Assembly: GCA_031290315.1 (NCBI GenBank)
Contig: JAITNS010000027.1
Span: 1-6,245 of the forward strand
From: Puniceicoccales bacterium
GTDB taxonomy: Bacteria; Verrucomicrobiota; Verrucomicrobiia; Opitutales; LL51
DNA length: 6,245 bases
Direction of reading: 5' to 3'
Shown here in pieces: positions 5,231 to 6,245 of the stretch (its first letter is position 1; each line of letters begins with the position of its first letter). The notes under the pieces were generated by a model. It ran no database searches and was not told where the DNA came from. It worked only from the letters and a program-made list of their open reading frames with translations. Both the position numbers and the translations under genes were made by a program.

Positions 5231-6245
5231 ATGAAAGATATAAAAGTTAATATAGATACTTCAAATGAAAGTATCAATAAACCAACGGAGGTGAAGGATT
5301 TACATGCAAAGAGTAAATCTCAGCCTAATATTTACGATGTAGAGAGTTTCCAATTATTACTTGGAGAACGCGTTGAGAGTGATAAGAAACGTGCTTTTAA
5401 GCGGGCGCTTGACAACAATGAGCATATGGACTCAGATGCAAAAGAAGTAGATATCGATGAGGAAGGGTTGCTATCGATTTTCGGATCTTTGCATATGAAA
5501 GGGGATATGCCAAATAATATGGGAGATAGCTTGAAAAATTATTCCAAGTTAAAAACGGAATCTAAATCAAAGGAAGAAGTTACCAAAATTACTATAGATT
5601 CAAGAGTGGAATCTCCCATTACATATGAAAAAAAATCCATATCGGATTCTGCTCTAGATGTAAAAGATAGTTTAGCAAATTATTCCGAATTAAAAACGGA
5701 ATCTAAATTAAAGGAAGAAGTTGCCAAAATTACTATAGATTCAAGAGTGGAATCTCCCATTACATATGAAAAAAAATCTATATCGGATTTCGAATCTTCT
5801 AATGTCAGGGAAAGTATATCGGATTCTACTCTAGATGTAAAAAATAGTTTAGAAAATTATTCCGAATTAAAAACAGAGGATCGTAAAATTCCGGAAATAG
5901 TAGCATATCTAGAAAATCCAGAAACGGTAGTAAATATAGTAAAAAATGAGAAAAAAATCGAAAATTTGCCTATTACAAAGAGTCCTGAAAATATATTAAC
6001 AGAAAATAAGACCGAAAAAGAACCGGAAAAAGTAGTACTCGTAGAACATCAAAAAAATGTGCCCGAAAATGAAGAAGAAATAAATCTTATTGAAAGGAAA
6101 TCTGAGTATAAACAACCGCAGGAAGAAGAAAATAAAAAGGAAATCGAAACATCACGTACCGAAGTAAAGCAAAATAATCTTCCAACAAATAAAGAAGGAG
6201 CGAAGTTTTCGGAAGTAGAAAATGATAAAGAAAGCTTAGACTCCT
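5231..6245 (+). CDS. sctP: Probable T3SS needle-length regulator SctP, 5' part (runs off window)
   Basis: SctP (YscP/Spa32, like flagellar FliK) is secreted during needle assembly, measures needle length and switches substrate specificity. The reading frame stays open from 5168 through the last base, giving 338 codons from ATG 5231 with no stop; the C-terminus lies outside the window. The visible protein is hydrophilic, rich in Lys, Glu, Ser and Asn, and low in complexity, as expected of a ruler region. A short more structured stretch, VESFQLLLGERV, lies near residues 37-48. Two long tandem repeats and part of a third occupy 5525-5875. There is no signal peptide or membrane segment. The globular switch domain that would prove SctP is beyond the edge, so the call rests on the N-O-P gene order and composition. 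An alternative start at 5168 adds 21 basic residues and overlaps sctO by 11 nt. Base composition is more AT-rich than upstream genes, with many AAA and GAA codons. It could instead be an unrelated secreted substrate. Confidence 0.65.
   Translation, partial: MKDIKVNIDTSNESINKPTEVKDLHAKSKSQPNIYDVESFQLLLGERVESDKKRAFKRALDNNEHMDSDAKEVDIDEEGLLSIFGSLHMKGDMPNNMGDSLKNYSKLKTESKSKEEVTKITIDSRVESPITYEKKSISDSALDVKDSLANYSELKTESKLKEEVAKITIDSRVESPITYEKKSISDFESSNVRESISDSTLDVKNSLENYSELKTEDRKIPEIVAYLENPETVVNIVKNEKKIENLPITKSPENILTENKTEKEPEKVVLVEHQKNVPENEEEINLIERKSEYKQPQEEENKKEIETSRTEVKQNNLPTNKEGAKFSEVENDKESLDS
5525..5875 (+). repeat. In-frame tandem repeats inside sctP (47 + 59 + 11 codons)
   Basis: Unit 1 covers 5525-5665 (47 codons), unit 2 covers 5666-5842 (59 codons), and a partial third copy covers 5843-5875. 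Each starts D/N-S-L-x-N-Y-S-x-L-K-T. Units 1 and 2 differ at 9 of their first 123 bases and share 55 identical bases (5583-5637 and 5724-5778). Unit 2 has 12 extra codons bounded by the direct repeat ATATCGGATT (5780-5789 and 5816-5825), a plausible slippage site. All changes keep the frame. Confidence 0.92.

Overview
The window holds the middle of a type III secretion system (T3SS) operon, all on the + strand, behind an unusual non-coding repeat array. In order the genes are sctJ (inner-ring lipoprotein), sctK (sorting-platform accessory), sctL (ATPase stator), sctN (export ATPase), sctO (ATPase stalk) and the 5' part of a probable sctP (needle-length regulator), which runs off the right edge. 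Gaps between genes are 2 to 52 bases and there is no clear terminator between them, so they are probably co-transcribed.

The DNA is AT-rich, most of all in sctP. Gene content points to a Gram-negative host: a lipobox lipoprotein ring subunit plus SctK, which flagella lack. SctN has the [10 protein letters not shown]-loop and SctO starts with a K-Y-x-L-D stretch, which recall chlamydia-like T3SSs. A chlamydial, verrucomicrobial or other host-associated lineage is therefore plausible, but I cannot name a taxon from this window.

Bases 1-670 contain no gene. They are two tandem copies (1-376 with linker; 377-670, ending early) of a 376/377-bp unit, about 97% identical where they align. The left edge cuts into the first copy, so the array probably continues upstream. 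Each unit is almost wholly built of hairpins, including a perfect 19-bp stem with a 3-nt loop. A two-hairpin module occurs three times in the full unit, once in reverse orientation. Its spacer is conserved while the stems and loops differ. Bases 671-752 are an AT-rich stretch that may carry the operon promoter.

The proteins form one apparatus. SctJ builds the inner-membrane ring. SctK, SctL and SctN form the cytoplasmic sorting platform and ATPase. SctO fits into the SctN ring. SctP probably senses needle length. Points of interest are the hairpin array at the operon head, an 11-codon minicistron in front of sctK, the acidic extension of SctL, and a recent in-frame duplication in sctP.
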